In this document: one piece after another, positions 1 through 8,091 of the stretch
Layout: each line of letters begins with the position of its first letter
Position numbering within the stretch: position 1 is the first letter of the stretch
Made by a program: the position numbers and the translations under genes
Notes under the pieces: generated by a model
The model's database searches: none
Seen by the model: only the letters and a program-made list of their open reading frames with translations
What the model was told of the DNA's origin: nothing
Origin: JAVBNC01 sp031551765
Lineage (GTDB): Bacteria; Desulfobacterota; Desulfovibrionia; Desulfovibrionales; Desulfovibrionaceae
Direction of reading: 5' to 3'
NCBI GenBank assembly: GCA_031551765.1
Contig: JAVBNC010000027.1
Span: forward strand, 1 to 15,663
Length of the DNA: 15,663 bases

Positions 1-132
1 CCGCAGTTCCTGCAAGCCCTGGAAAGCTATGTGAACGCGGCGGAATACTGGGCCAAAGCCTGCGCCGGGGAGGCGCGGGAAGAGACGGCCGATGCGCCCG
101 CGCCGTCCTCCACAGGCTGGGTTCAGGCCTGA
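1..132 (+). CDS. C-terminal end of an unidentified protein (partial)
   Basis: Frame 1 is open from the first base to a TGA at 130-132 and encodes the last 43 residues of a protein that starts outside the window. It begins with an amphipathic helical stretch (PQFLQALESYVNAAEYW) and ends in an Ala/Pro/Ser-rich tail. Codon use matches the downstream genes and it lies 52 nt before the next gene on the same strand, so it probably belongs to the same T3SS operon. A helical secretion chaperone would fit the composition, but the fragment is too short to identify. Confidence 0.6.
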   Translation, partial: PQFLQALESYVNAAEYWAKACAGEAREETADAPAPSSTGWVQA

Positions 133-148
133 CAACGCGGAACGCTGC

Positions 149-165
149 CCGGGGCCAAGCCCCGG
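149..165 (+). other. Small GC-rich hairpin before the large gene
   Basis: CCGGGGC (149-155) pairs perfectly with GCCCCGG (159-165) around a CAA loop. It sits between the stop codon at 132 and the ribosome binding site AGGAG at about 173. No T-tract follows, so it is unlikely to be a full intrinsic terminator. It could stabilise an mRNA end or modulate translation of the next gene. Confidence 0.4.
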
Positions 166-184
166 CATAAACAGGAGCAACGCC

Positions 185-3100
185 ATGGCGTTAACTATTT
201 CCGATTTCAAAACAGCGGCGGCGCGGGGTGACAAAACCATCATTGAAGCGCGGCCTCAGGGCACGGTTACAAGCACTGGGTTCTTCGGGCGGGTCTTCGG
301 TTCCGCCGGCAAAGACCGGGCCACGAACCAGGCCACCATGCAAACGTTTCTTGGGACCATCGTACAGGAATACGGGGCCAGCATGCGCGGCCATGCCCAG
401 AGTCTTCTTGCGCGGCTTGTGCCGGAAGGACACCACCTTTCCGGCAGGGTAGTAAAGCAGGTGCTGCAGCGCATTGAGCTGACCAGACAACAGGTCACAC
501 AACACAATTGGGCTCTGTTCAACAAGCTGCTCTACGACACGGGGCCTCACGGTCTTGTGGCCATGGCCAATCGCCATGCCTCTGCCACCACCACGTTCTC
601 GCCTCGTGACCTGGAAGGGGTGGCCCGCCAGGTTCGGGCCCTGGTGGAATGGGAAAGCGCCGCCGACAGCGCCTTGACCGGAGATGACATTGAGCAGATG
701 ATCCAACAGGACTTTGGCGAGCAGCTTGGCCGCTCCACTTTCGCTTCCCTAGCGCTGCTTGACCAGTTGGAGAGCGACCCTGCACGTTTCGGCCTCGCGG
801 GTCTGGGACGCAAAGAGCTCCAGAACCTGCGGTCTGTGCTCGTCGCCAACGGCGTGATCGGTCTTGAAAACCTGCAACGGGTTCTTCTTCTGGCCCGCGC
901 CATAAGCGCGCTGCTGCCCGCCCTGGCCCGTTGCAGAAACGGACCTGAACTCATGCTTCTGCTCGGCGAACTGCGCCATGCCTACCAAGCCTTGCCGGAC
1001 GGGGGCTGGGCTCCTACAGGCATGACCGAGAAAGCCTACCTTATGCAAGCGGCCACACAGGCGGCCATCGCTATGGCCGGACTGGCGGACGATGCCGTCA
1101 GGGCACTGCTGGCAGACGTGATGGGAGGCACGCCCGGCGTAACCGTGGCTCGCACCTGCGGGAGCCTTGCTACGGAAAGAGACTCTCCCCTGCATGGGCC
1201 GATGCTCATGTTTTTCGGGGTGTTCCACGACTTGAAGGAAAGTCTGGGCTCGTACATCGGCACAGGCAGAAACCCCAACCAAGTGCCGGAGAGCGATACG
1301 ACCCGATTCAGTTCTTACAGCCATCCGAGAGAAATCCCCAAAGACATGATGCTCTGCCTGCGCTGCCTGGGACTGCCCGTCGACCGGAGGCAATATGAGA
1401 CGGGTCGCCAGACCTTGGCGCCCACTCTGGACAGATGCCTGTCCGCGGGACAGCCGCCCCAGGATATTTGGCGCCTTGTTCAATCAGCAGGCAGCGTCAC
1501 AGGCCTTGATGGGGACCTGGGCCTTGCCGCCATGCGCAACGCGTTGGAACGGCTGAAGGCCGCCCAGCCCGGCATGGCGGCCTTCACGCCGGAATGCGTC
1601 TGGAATTGCCTGTTCCAAGCTCCTTTGCCCCAAGGCGTGAGCGCGGGGACACTGGCCCTTGCCGTGGGACGGGAAATCAACGCCAGGCTGGAAGAGCGGC
1701 TTGAAGGGTCCGGCGTTGTCTTGGGCCAGGCCCAGGTCGAGCTGGGTATGGCTCTTCTTGAATGCGGCCTGGATTGGGAACAGGGCGCCAGGCTGGCCGC
1801 GCGGCCCGGCCCTGTTCGCTTTGAACATCTTGCGTCCCCCCTGCGCTTCGTCCTTACCGGCCCGCCATCCGAAGCGCTTGAGCGGCAAAGCCTTGAGGAC
1901 GTCATCCGGGATGTGCACCGCCAGACCCGGCCCGTCAGCATCAGCATGGAGGGCCATGCTCCCATAGCATTGTATCGGCCTGTGCCCGGCCAGGAAGAGC
2001 GGGACCGGGCAACGCGGGATATGGATGAGGCCGCGCAGGCGGCGTACCATCGGCAGGTGGCGGAGCTTGAGGACTATCACGCCGAAGGCACCCGCAACCC
2101 CGTGGCAAGGGACATTCAGGCTCAGGCGGGCGCATTGTGCCCCACCCAGGCCCAGCGCACCGGGCTTTTGCGGGCGCTTTCACAAATCAGCGCGCAGCCG
2201 TTAGGCCGTCTTGCGCCCTTTGCTTTCGGATTCGATGTCTCGGCGCAGGCCGGTGGGCGGTGGCCAGTCGATATCCAGGTGAGCCGCCGGGGAAGCGACA
2301 TCATAGTGCGCCTGGAAACCCCGCCGGATCTTCCCCGGTACGGCATGGCCACCTACAGCGTTGACGCGCAGGGCGCCGTTACCATGACGGACCTGCTGGT
2401 CAGGGACAACACCCTGGAAGCGGCCAAGCGCGCCATACGCCGGGGAACCCTGTTCGCGGACGTGGCGCGGGAAAACGGCGTCGTCCTGGACCCCGACGAG
2501 GCCTTGGCCCGCTTTGACGCCGGCTACCTGCGGCGCTCAGCCCGCCAGTATGGGACAGAGGGCCTGCACGAGGCGCTCATCCAGGATATGAGCGCGACGG
2601 TAAAAAGAACCACCAGCCAAAGAATTCTTCAGGAGAGGATCACAGCGGCGGTCACGGCCATACTCGAAAACTTTCCCGGCGCTGACGGCAAAGCCTTTGC
2701 CCGGGAGGTCTCCGACGCCGCGCAAGGGTTCCGGGCGGACAGGCCCGGCCCGCTCAACCGGGAAAGGGCGGAGGCCATCGTCGCCGATGCCATTGAGAAA
2801 GTCCGCAAGCGCAAGGAGGCGGCCCTGAGTGCGGCGGAAGGCCTGCCGGATGCCGCCGCCTGGCGCGACCTCATTATCTCTTTCAAGGGCCTCTCCAGCA
2901 GGGAAAGCGTTTACGCCGTGGAGGCCGCCGCCCGGGAAGGCGCGCAGTTGCTCGACCTTGTCACTGGTTCTCCCGGCCCGGATGCCTCCGGATTGGCCCG
3001 GGCGCTGTGCGCATTCGAGCTTACCTCGCGCAATGGCGTGTACGCCGCCGCCCGCGCGGCCGGCAAGAGAGGGATTGAGGAGTCGGACCTGAGCGATTTT

Positions 3101-3415
3101 GCCGACATCGCCTGCACCCTTGCCATAATCCGCCGGGCACCGCCGCTGGCGGAGCAGGAATGCGCGGCGCTTCTCCAGGCGCTGAGAGCGATTGACCCCG
3201 CCGAACTGAAGACGGCCCTTGACACGGAGTTCGACTGGCTCAGCTCGGAAGACAAGCTGGGGGCGGACTTCGACCCCGATCTGGCGAACTCCCGGGCCGC
3301 CGTCTGTCTGTTCAGCATGTTGCGCGGCCTGCCGTCCGCCCTTCCGGAGGCACGGCGGGGCGCGTTGAGCAAAGAGGTTGAGCAGGTAATACGCCCGATA
3401 AGCCAGCAGGTTTAG
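185..3415 (+). CDS. Large protein of unknown function, putative T3SS substrate
   Basis: This 1076-residue protein is not recognised. The ATG at 185 is chosen because AGGAG lies 7-8 nt upstream; in-frame upstream starts would overlap the previous gene and have no such site. I see no signal peptide, no convincing membrane segment and no catalytic motif that I can name. The first ~40 residues are rich in Ala, Thr, Ser and Gly, as is common in T3SS-exported proteins. The body is mostly predicted helix, with an apparently beta-rich section around residues 685-745. Near the C-terminus a short motif occurs twice, at about residues 900-925 (FKGLSSRESVYAVEAAAREG) and 944-963 (FELTSRNGVYAAARAAGKRG). 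It ends 23 nt before sctT, so it is cotranscribed with the export apparatus. An effector or other secreted protein is the best inference; a structural or regulatory role is not excluded. Confidence 0.75.
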   Translation: MALTISDFKTAAARGDKTIIEARPQGTVTSTGFFGRVFGSAGKDRATNQATMQTFLGTIVQEYGASMRGHAQSLLARLVPEGHHLSGRVVKQVLQRIELTRQQVTQHNWALFNKLLYDTGPHGLVAMANRHASATTTFSPRDLEGVARQVRALVEWESAADSALTGDDIEQMIQQDFGEQLGRSTFASLALLDQLESDPARFGLAGLGRKELQNLRSVLVANGVIGLENLQRVLLLARAISALLPALARCRNGPELMLLLGELRHAYQALPDGGWAPTGMTEKAYLMQAATQAAIAMAGLADDAVRALLADVMGGTPGVTVARTCGSLATERDSPLHGPMLMFFGVFHDLKESLGSYIGTGRNPNQVPESDTTRFSSYSHPREIPKDMMLCLRCLGLPVDRRQYETGRQTLAPTLDRCLSAGQPPQDIWRLVQSAGSVTGLDGDLGLAAMRNALERLKAAQPGMAAFTPECVWNCLFQAPLPQGVSAGTLALAVGREINARLEERLEGSGVVLGQAQVELGMALLECGLDWEQGARLAARPGPVRFEHLASPLRFVLTGPPSEALERQSLEDVIRDVHRQTRPVSISMEGHAPIALYRPVPGQEERDRATRDMDEAAQAAYHRQVAELEDYHAEGTRNPVARDIQAQAGALCPTQAQRTGLLRALSQISAQPLGRLAPFAFGFDVSAQAGGRWPVDIQVSRRGSDIIVRLETPPDLPRYGMATYSVDAQGAVTMTDLLVRDNTLEAAKRAIRRGTLFADVARENGVVLDPDEALARFDAGYLRRSARQYGTEGLHEALIQDMSATVKRTTSQRILQERITAAVTAILENFPGADGKAFAREVSDAAQGFRADRPGPLNRERAEAIVADAIEKVRKRKEAALSAAEGLPDAAAWRDLIISFKGLSSRESVYAVEAAAREGAQLLDLVTGSPGPDASGLARALCAFELTSRNGVYAAARAAGKRGIEESDLSDFADIACTLAIIRRAPPLAEQECAALLQALRAIDPAELKTALDTEFDWLSSEDKLGADFDPDLANSRAAVCLFSMLRGLPSALPEARRGALSKEVEQVIRPISQQV

Positions 3416-3438
3416 ATCTGAAAAAGGAACGGCCCGTC

Positions 3439-4227
3439 ATGGAACAGCCCAATCTCGCCCCTCTTTTGCACCTGGGCCTCACGTTCATGCTTTCCATGGC
3501 GCGTCTTGCCGCGTTTTTCACCGCGTCCGTCATTTTCGGATCCCAAGTGCTTTCAGGCCAGGTGCGCAATTGCCTGATCATCGCGCTCACCTGCCTCACG
3601 CTGCCCATAACCGGAAGCCAGGCCCCGGGGGATCTGGCTTTCGGCCTGCCCGCGCTGGGGCTGCTGGTCAAGGAAATTCTGATCGGCTACCTCCTGGCCT
3701 ACGCGTTCAATGTGGTCTTCTGGATCCCCGAAGGGGTGGGCCTGTTGATGGACAACCAGCGCGGGGCCGCGCAGGCCAATGAGGCGGACCCTCTTTCCGG
3801 CCAGGCCACGTCCCCTCTGGGGAGCCTGCTTTTTCAATGCGCGGTCATGCTCTTTCTGGGGTCCGGTGCCATGCTGCTTCTGCTGGCCTTTTTCATGGAA
3901 AGCTTTGTCACCTGGCCGCTGTTTTCTTTTTTCCCGGATCTCGGCCCCCGTGGCGTCGAGGCCCTTCTCAGGCAGTTCGCGTTGCTCATGACCGGAGTGG
4001 TCACCCTGGCGGGGCCCGCGCTCATCGCCTGCTTCCTGACTGATTTCGGCCTTGGGCTGGTCAACCGTTTCGCCCCACAACTGAACGTTTTTTTCCTGTC
4101 CATGCCCATCAAAAGCGCTTTTGTGATTTTTGTGCTCATCGTCTATGCGGCGGTGCTGCTTTCCGCCCTTTCCAGCCGCATCACCAGCCTGGATTTTTTA
4201 TGGAACAACCTTCTGCAAGCCCTGTGA
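3439..4227 (+). CDS. sctT: T3SS export apparatus membrane protein SctT (YscT/SpaR/FliR family)
   Basis: This 262-residue polytopic inner-membrane protein of the FliR/YscT/SpaR family has several long hydrophobic segments, at about residues 10-33, 43-60, 70-95, 125-150, 175-200 and 223-245. The family-typical loop PEGVGLLMDNQRG ends at residue 109. In known systems SctT assembles with SctR and SctS into the helical export gate that opens into the needle. Length matches the family (about 255-265). AAAGGAA precedes the ATG. sctR and sctS are not in the window; they normally lie just upstream of sctT, so here they must be encoded farther away, and the large gene at 185-3415 occupies that place. 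Confidence 0.93.
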   Translation: MEQPNLAPLLHLGLTFMLSMARLAAFFTASVIFGSQVLSGQVRNCLIIALTCLTLPITGSQAPGDLAFGLPALGLLVKEILIGYLLAYAFNVVFWIPEGVGLLMDNQRGAAQANEADPLSGQATSPLGSLLFQCAVMLFLGSGAMLLLLAFFMESFVTWPLFSFFPDLGPRGVEALLRQFALLMTGVVTLAGPALIACFLTDFGLGLVNRFAPQLNVFFLSMPIKSAFVIFVLIVYAAVLLSALSSRITSLDFLWNNLLQAL

Positions 4228-4252
4228 AACGTTTTGTCGAGGAGTCCGCACC

Positions 4253-4741
4253 ATGAGCCAGATTTTGCCCCCTTTCACCGAGGCATTGAGCCGGCAGCTC
4301 GGTTTCCCTCTTGAGCCTTCGAAAGATGGAGCCGTCTTTCTCTCCATGGAAGAGGGTGCCCTTATGATCCAGCCTTTGGAAAGCAGCCGCCAGGCTTTGT
4401 TGTACGCGACCATAGGCGTCCCGACCCCGTTCCGGCGCAGGGAGGTGCTCACCGCTCTGATGGAAGCCAATCTTTTTTTGCTGGAAACGCACGGTGCGGC
4501 TCTCAGTTATGACGCGCGCAACGAAATGGTCGGGCTCAACCTGCTGCTGCCCCTGGACGGCCTGAGCACCGAGGCTTTTGTCAACACGGTGGACGGCATG
4601 GTTCAAAGCGCCGCCGCCTGGCGCGACAGACTGCGGGAGATGAACAGGCAGGCGGAGGACCGCGTCCGCGAAGCGCAAAGCGTTCTGGAAGGGCCGCAGC
4701 CGGGCGCGGGAAGGGAAGGCGCCATGGGGCTCCGGGCGTGA
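4253..4741 (+). CDS. CesT/Tir-type (class I) T3SS chaperone
   Basis: This 162-residue, soluble protein has the layout of class I secretion chaperones. It starts with a helix (FTEALSRQLGFPLEP), continues with alternating strands that include a GALMIQPLES stretch, and a central helix (REVLTALMEANLFLLETHGAAL). A strand segment (EMVGLNLLLPLDGLS) and a long final helix follow, and the tail is charged. Such chaperones act as dimers and keep one or more effectors ready for export. The ATG at 4253 is preceded by GAGGAG; an upstream in-frame start would overlap sctT. It lies 25 nt after sctT and 22 nt before sctU. Its client is not shown by the sequence; the large protein at 185-3415 is the nearest candidate. 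Confidence 0.75.
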   Translation: MSQILPPFTEALSRQLGFPLEPSKDGAVFLSMEEGALMIQPLESSRQALLYATIGVPTPFRRREVLTALMEANLFLLETHGAALSYDARNEMVGLNLLLPLDGLSTEAFVNTVDGMVQSAAAWRDRLREMNRQAEDRVREAQSVLEGPQPGAGREGAMGLRA

Positions 4742-4763
4742 CAGCGCTGGGGGATGAGGCCTT

Positions 4764-5813
4764 ATGAGTGAAAAAACCGAACTGCCAACCGCGAAAAAGC
4801 TCCGCGACGCCCGGGAACAGGGGCAGGTCTGCAAGAGCCAGGAAGTCAGCTCCGCCGCCGGCGTGCTGGTGGTGTTCGGTTTTATGATAGCGGCCTGGGA
4901 ATTTTGGGAAGAGAACCTGCGCCAACTGTTCTCCGTTTCTTTCAGGGTCATGAACCTGCCGTTTCATGAGGCCGTTCTGAGCGTTGCGGGAGCCGCGGAA
5001 AGCATTTTCCTCCTTCTGACCATTCCCGTGCTCGGGCTGGTGGCGCTTGCGGCCATTGCCGCCAACATGGGGCAGGTGGGAATGCTGTTCAGCGTGAAAC
5101 GCGCCGTGCCCAGCCTGGACAAACTCAACCCCCAGCAGTGGTTTAAAAAGGTCTTTTCCAAAAAAAATCTGCTGGAGCTCGGCAAATCCGTGTTTAAGAC
5201 CGTGCTTTTGGTCTGGATTGTGCAAGACATTGTTATGCGTTCCGTTGACGCCATGACCAAAGCGCCTCTCGGCGGCCTCGGCCCCCAGATGGCCATGCTG
5301 CGCGAGATCATCCTGCGTATGTATTTTTACTGCGGCGGTGTGTTTGTGGCGGTGGCGGCCGTGGACTACCTTCTTGAGAGAAAGATGTACATCAAAGAGC
5401 TGATGATGACCAAAGACGAGGTCAAGCGCGAGTATAAGGAAATGGAGGGCGACCCGCACATCAAGGGCCAGCGCAGGCAGCTGCACATGGAACTGGTTAT
5501 GAACGATGCCGCCCAGAGGGTGCGTAAATCCTCGGTGCTCATCACCAACCCCACTCATGTGGCCGTGGCTTTGTACTATGAAGAGGGCAGGACTCCTTTG
5601 CCCATTGTCACCGCCGCCGGCGAAGGCGCGCTGGCCCAACGCATGATGCGTATCGCCGAAGAAGAGGGTATCCCCATTATGCGCAACGTACTCCTGGCGC
5701 GCGGGCTGTTCAGCGAGGGCAAGGTGGACGCGTATATACCGGGAGAGTTCATCGAACCCGTGGCCGAGGTTATCCGCTGGGTCCGCGACGTTACCGGCGG
5801 CAAGGAGAGTTGA
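4764..5813 (+). CDS. sctU: T3SS export-switch protein SctU (YscU/SpaS/FlhB family)
   Basis: This 349-residue protein begins with the family-typical MSEKTELPTAKKLRDAREQG and has four hydrophobic segments, at about residues 30-48, 78-101, 140-160 and 185-203. A soluble C-terminal domain follows. The self-cleavage motif NPTH is at residues 262-265 (codons from 5547), within SVLITNPTHVAVAL. In characterised homologues the chain is cut between Asn and Pro, and this is needed for the switch from early to later substrates. Length equals the family norm (about 345-360). The translation start has only a weak upstream purine stretch (GATGAGG). The stop codon is separated by 1 nt from the start of sctW, which suggests translational coupling. 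Confidence 0.96.
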   Translation: MSEKTELPTAKKLRDAREQGQVCKSQEVSSAAGVLVVFGFMIAAWEFWEENLRQLFSVSFRVMNLPFHEAVLSVAGAAESIFLLLTIPVLGLVALAAIAANMGQVGMLFSVKRAVPSLDKLNPQQWFKKVFSKKNLLELGKSVFKTVLLVWIVQDIVMRSVDAMTKAPLGGLGPQMAMLREIILRMYFYCGGVFVAVAAVDYLLERKMYIKELMMTKDEVKREYKEMEGDPHIKGQRRQLHMELVMNDAAQRVRKSSVLITNPTHVAVALYYEEGRTPLPIVTAAGEGALAQRMMRIAEEEGIPIMRNVLLARGLFSEGKVDAYIPGEFIEPVAEVIRWVRDVTGGKES

Positions 5814-5814
5814 T

Positions 5815-6924
5815 ATGAGCGGCGTGCGCATTGACGGCTCGCCCCTCCAGGGGGTGGGCCAGGGCAAAGGCGGAAGCGAGGATTCCGAAGAAGTGGGCAG
5901 CTACCGCGGCCTGGAGGTGACCCAGGAGACCGACGCCCTGTCGCTGCTGGCGGACATGGCCGAGGAAATGACTTTTGCCGCCAGTGAGCATGAGGAAAAA
6001 AATATTGAGGACCGCAAGCCCGTGCGTGAGGAGAGGGGCGTGCGCAGGGCCGAATTCGCCATCGCCAGGCTGGAAGACTTGGACCGCCAGGACCTGGAGC
6101 AGTTCCTGCAATCACTGCGGGGAAAAAGCCTGGAAAAATTGGGTGAGCTGAAAGGCCGCCTTGCCCTGCTGTTCAAAGACCCGCTTCACCGCCACGCGGC
6201 CCTGCGCCGCGCCAGTGAAGAGCTTGCCGAAGACGCGGAACTGTCCGGAACGCTGGACACGCTGCTGGCGGAACTGGAAGCGGAGCACGGTCCGGAAATA
6301 CGGGCCGGCTACAACATAGCCGACGTGCCCGCCGAAGGCCTGAAAGGAGGCAAGACGGAACTGCGCGCGTTGTACGTGGAAACCATTCTTGACTACAGAA
6401 GCCTCAGCAACGCCATGCAAAAACTTGTGGACCGCTATGGGCCGGAAGAGTTTCCCGCCGCCGTGGCCGGCCTGTTCAAGGCCGTGTCCGCGGATTGCAG
6501 CGCCGCCGCCCCCTCCACGGACCCGGCCCGTCTGAAAACGCTGATGGACGACATGTACCAGTTGGAACTGCTGGGCAATACGTATAAAGACTGCGCGGCC
6601 CTGCTCGACAAAGTCCGCGGCGACTATCCCCCGGCACCCGGCGCCTCCCTGGCCGGGGCCAGGCCGGAGGATATCATGCGGCCGGTGCTGCACTTGAATG
6701 ATGCGGCCACGGTCCAGGCGGCCCAGGTACGCAACCTGATGCCTTTTCTCCACGGCAACCAGGACCCGGTCTGCGACGTGCATCTCACCCAGGGGGTAAA
6801 AGCCCTGGTGCGCAAGATGCCCCACAGGGTCTTTGACAGCCAGGACAAACGCCAAAATCTTCTGGATGCCATCCAGGACGTTGTTGACGAGGCCGTGGAA
6901 CGTGAAGAAACGCGGAAGGAGTGA
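5815..6924 (+). CDS. sctW: T3SS gatekeeper SctW (YopN-TyeA fusion type)
   Basis: This 369-residue, soluble, mostly helical protein is assigned to the SctW family (YopN, InvE, MxiC, CopN). Residues 1-80 are polar and probably flexible, with a secretion signal and chaperone-binding region expected there. Residues ~85-270 form the helical YopN-like core. Residues ~285-365 (EDIMRPVLHLND... to DAIQDVVDEAVE) resemble TyeA, which is a separate protein in Yersinia but is fused here, as in MxiC, InvE and CopN. The gatekeeper holds back effectors until host contact. The assignment rests on overall character plus position: directly after sctU and before the SycN-like, sctX, sctY and sctV genes. GGAGAG at the end of sctU serves as ribosome binding site. 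Confidence 0.85.
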   Translation: MSGVRIDGSPLQGVGQGKGGSEDSEEVGSYRGLEVTQETDALSLLADMAEEMTFAASEHEEKNIEDRKPVREERGVRRAEFAIARLEDLDRQDLEQFLQSLRGKSLEKLGELKGRLALLFKDPLHRHAALRRASEELAEDAELSGTLDTLLAELEAEHGPEIRAGYNIADVPAEGLKGGKTELRALYVETILDYRSLSNAMQKLVDRYGPEEFPAAVAGLFKAVSADCSAAAPSTDPARLKTLMDDMYQLELLGNTYKDCAALLDKVRGDYPPAPGASLAGARPEDIMRPVLHLNDAATVQAAQVRNLMPFLHGNQDPVCDVHLTQGVKALVRKMPHRVFDSQDKRQNLLDAIQDVVDEAVEREETRKE

Positions 6925-6927
6925 GAT

Positions 6928-7299
6928 ATGCCGGCCATAGCCGACACTCTGCGCCGGTTCGGGAGTTCCCTGGGGCTGACGAATTTCAGATTCAACGAAC
7001 ATAATATAGGGGCGCTCAGGATCGAAAAGCTGGGAAACCTGCGTTTTGAACGCTTCGGCAACCGGGTGTTCTGCTGCCTTTCCCGGGCCTTTCCGCCCCA
7101 TGACACAGACCTGGCGGAGCGGGCTCTGAAGGCGGTGGCTCCGCACAAAGGGCACCCGTTCAGCGTCCGGCCGGGCCTGTGCGAGGAAAACACCCTGGTT
7201 CTGGCCGTGTGCCTGGATGAAGCGGATTTTGTCCTGCCCAACCTGGAACGCTGCATCACGCTTCTCGGCGAAATTATGGACAGCCTGGAGCAAGTCTGA
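6928..7299 (+). CDS. SycN-like T3SS chaperone
   Basis: This 123-residue protein has the class I chaperone outline: N-terminal helix (ADTLRRFGSSLGL), a strand pair (GALRIEKLGNLRFERFGN), a central helix and a final helix (NLERCITLLGEIMDSLEQV). In Yersinia, sycN sits immediately after yopN/tyeA, and SycN with YscB forms the chaperone of YopN. Position here is equivalent, so the likely client is SctW. No separate YscB-like gene is in the window; the CesT-type gene at 4253 could be the partner, or SycN may act alone. The start overlaps AAGGAG at the end of sctW, with only 3 nt between the genes. Confidence 0.72.
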   Translation: MPAIADTLRRFGSSLGLTNFRFNEHNIGALRIEKLGNLRFERFGNRVFCCLSRAFPPHDTDLAERALKAVAPHKGHPFSVRPGLCEENTLVLAVCLDEADFVLPNLERCITLLGEIMDSLEQV

Positions 7300-7335
7300 T
7301 TCCGTTCCGGAACCCCGCAACCCAAAGGAGCCGGT

Positions 7336-7713
7336 ATGCCTGTCACCAAGTCCCCTTTTGCCAGCGATGTGGGCATCGCGGGCATCAGCTGGCAAGGGTG
7401 GGAAACTGCTCTGCCCGCCGGAACCACGGTGCTTCCCAGCGGAGACGTGGCCGGTGCCGCCACCCTGGAAGCTCTGTTCAATTCCCGCCTGGAAGAAGGA
7501 ATGAAAGCTTTTTTGCGCCCGGACATCAACACCCGTGAACTGCTGCTGCCCGGCTTTTTCAACTCGCGCCTGCACAAGGCGCAAAAAAAACTGCGGGAGG
7601 CGGCCCGGAGGGGCCAATCTCCGGCCAGCGCCCGCGCCGCGGACCTGCTGGAAGAAGATGACGAATTGAAGGAACTTTTGTTCATGTATCGCGGACTGCT
7701 GCAAAAGGGATAA
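7336..7713 (+). CDS. sctX: T3SS protein SctX (YscX family)
   Basis: This 125-residue protein matches the YscX family in length (about 122) and layout. The N-terminal half is Gly/Ala-rich and flexible. The C-terminal half has the conserved section LRPDINTRELLLPGFFNSRL, then charged helices and ELKELLFMYRGLLQKG. YscX is an early export substrate that binds YscY and the cytoplasmic domain of the YscV export gate, and it is required for secretion in the Ysc family only. AAAGGAG at 7324-7330 sets the ATG start. It lies between the sycN-like gene and sctY, as in Yersinia. Confidence 0.85.
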   Translation: MPVTKSPFASDVGIAGISWQGWETALPAGTTVLPSGDVAGAATLEALFNSRLEEGMKAFLRPDINTRELLLPGFFNSRLHKAQKKLREAARRGQSPASARAADLLEEDDELKELLFMYRGLLQKG

Positions 7714-7716
7714 AAC

Positions 7717-8091
7717 ATGGGCGAAGAAGACCGCGAGGCCCTCATCCTGCTGGCGTATCTTTTTATGCAGCACGGCAGGCCGGATAAGGCCGTCATCCTG
7801 CTTCTGGCCCTGGACGAGGCCTTTCCGCGGGACCGGTACGTGCCGCGCCTGCTGGCCCACTGTCTGCTGCACCAGAAAAAACCCCAGGAGGCGCTGCCCT
7901 TCGCGGAAAAGCTGCTGGTCCTGCCGGATCTTTCCGAAGAAGAACAACGGCTGGCGGCGCTGCTGCATGCGGAAACACTGTGGCAGATCGGACAACGTGA
8001 ACCGGAAGCGCAGAGCCGGTGGCGTGGTGTTCTGGAACAAAGTCTGGAGACCTATCTCCGCCTGACGGAAGCAAGAAAGACGGCCGGGTAG
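7717..8091 (+). CDS. sctY: T3SS chaperone SctY (YscY family, TPR-like)
   Basis: This 124-residue helical protein has TPR-like helix pairs, for example LILLAYLFMQHGRPDKAVILLLAL and LLAHCLLHQKKPQEALPFAEKL. YscY is the dedicated partner of YscX and is normally about 115 residues. The gene starts 3 nt after sctX, so the partner proteins are probably translationally coupled. The TAG stop lies within a short inverted repeat (GGGTAG at 8086-8091 with CTACCC at 8110-8115). The identification rests on TPR character plus position next to sctX and before sctV. Confidence 0.83.
   Translation: MGEEDREALILLAYLFMQHGRPDKAVILLLALDEAFPRDRYVPRLLAHCLLHQKKPQEALPFAEKLLVLPDLSEEEQRLAALLHAETLWQIGQREPEAQSRWRGVLEQSLETYLRLTEARKTAG

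Noticed and set aside
6112..8040. Long open frame of 642 codons on the minus strand, and similar ones at 4581-5867 and 8534-9943
   Set aside because: They lie opposite well-identified T3SS genes, have no recognisable motifs and have the Gly/Gln/His-rich composition typical of antisense frames in GC-rich genes.
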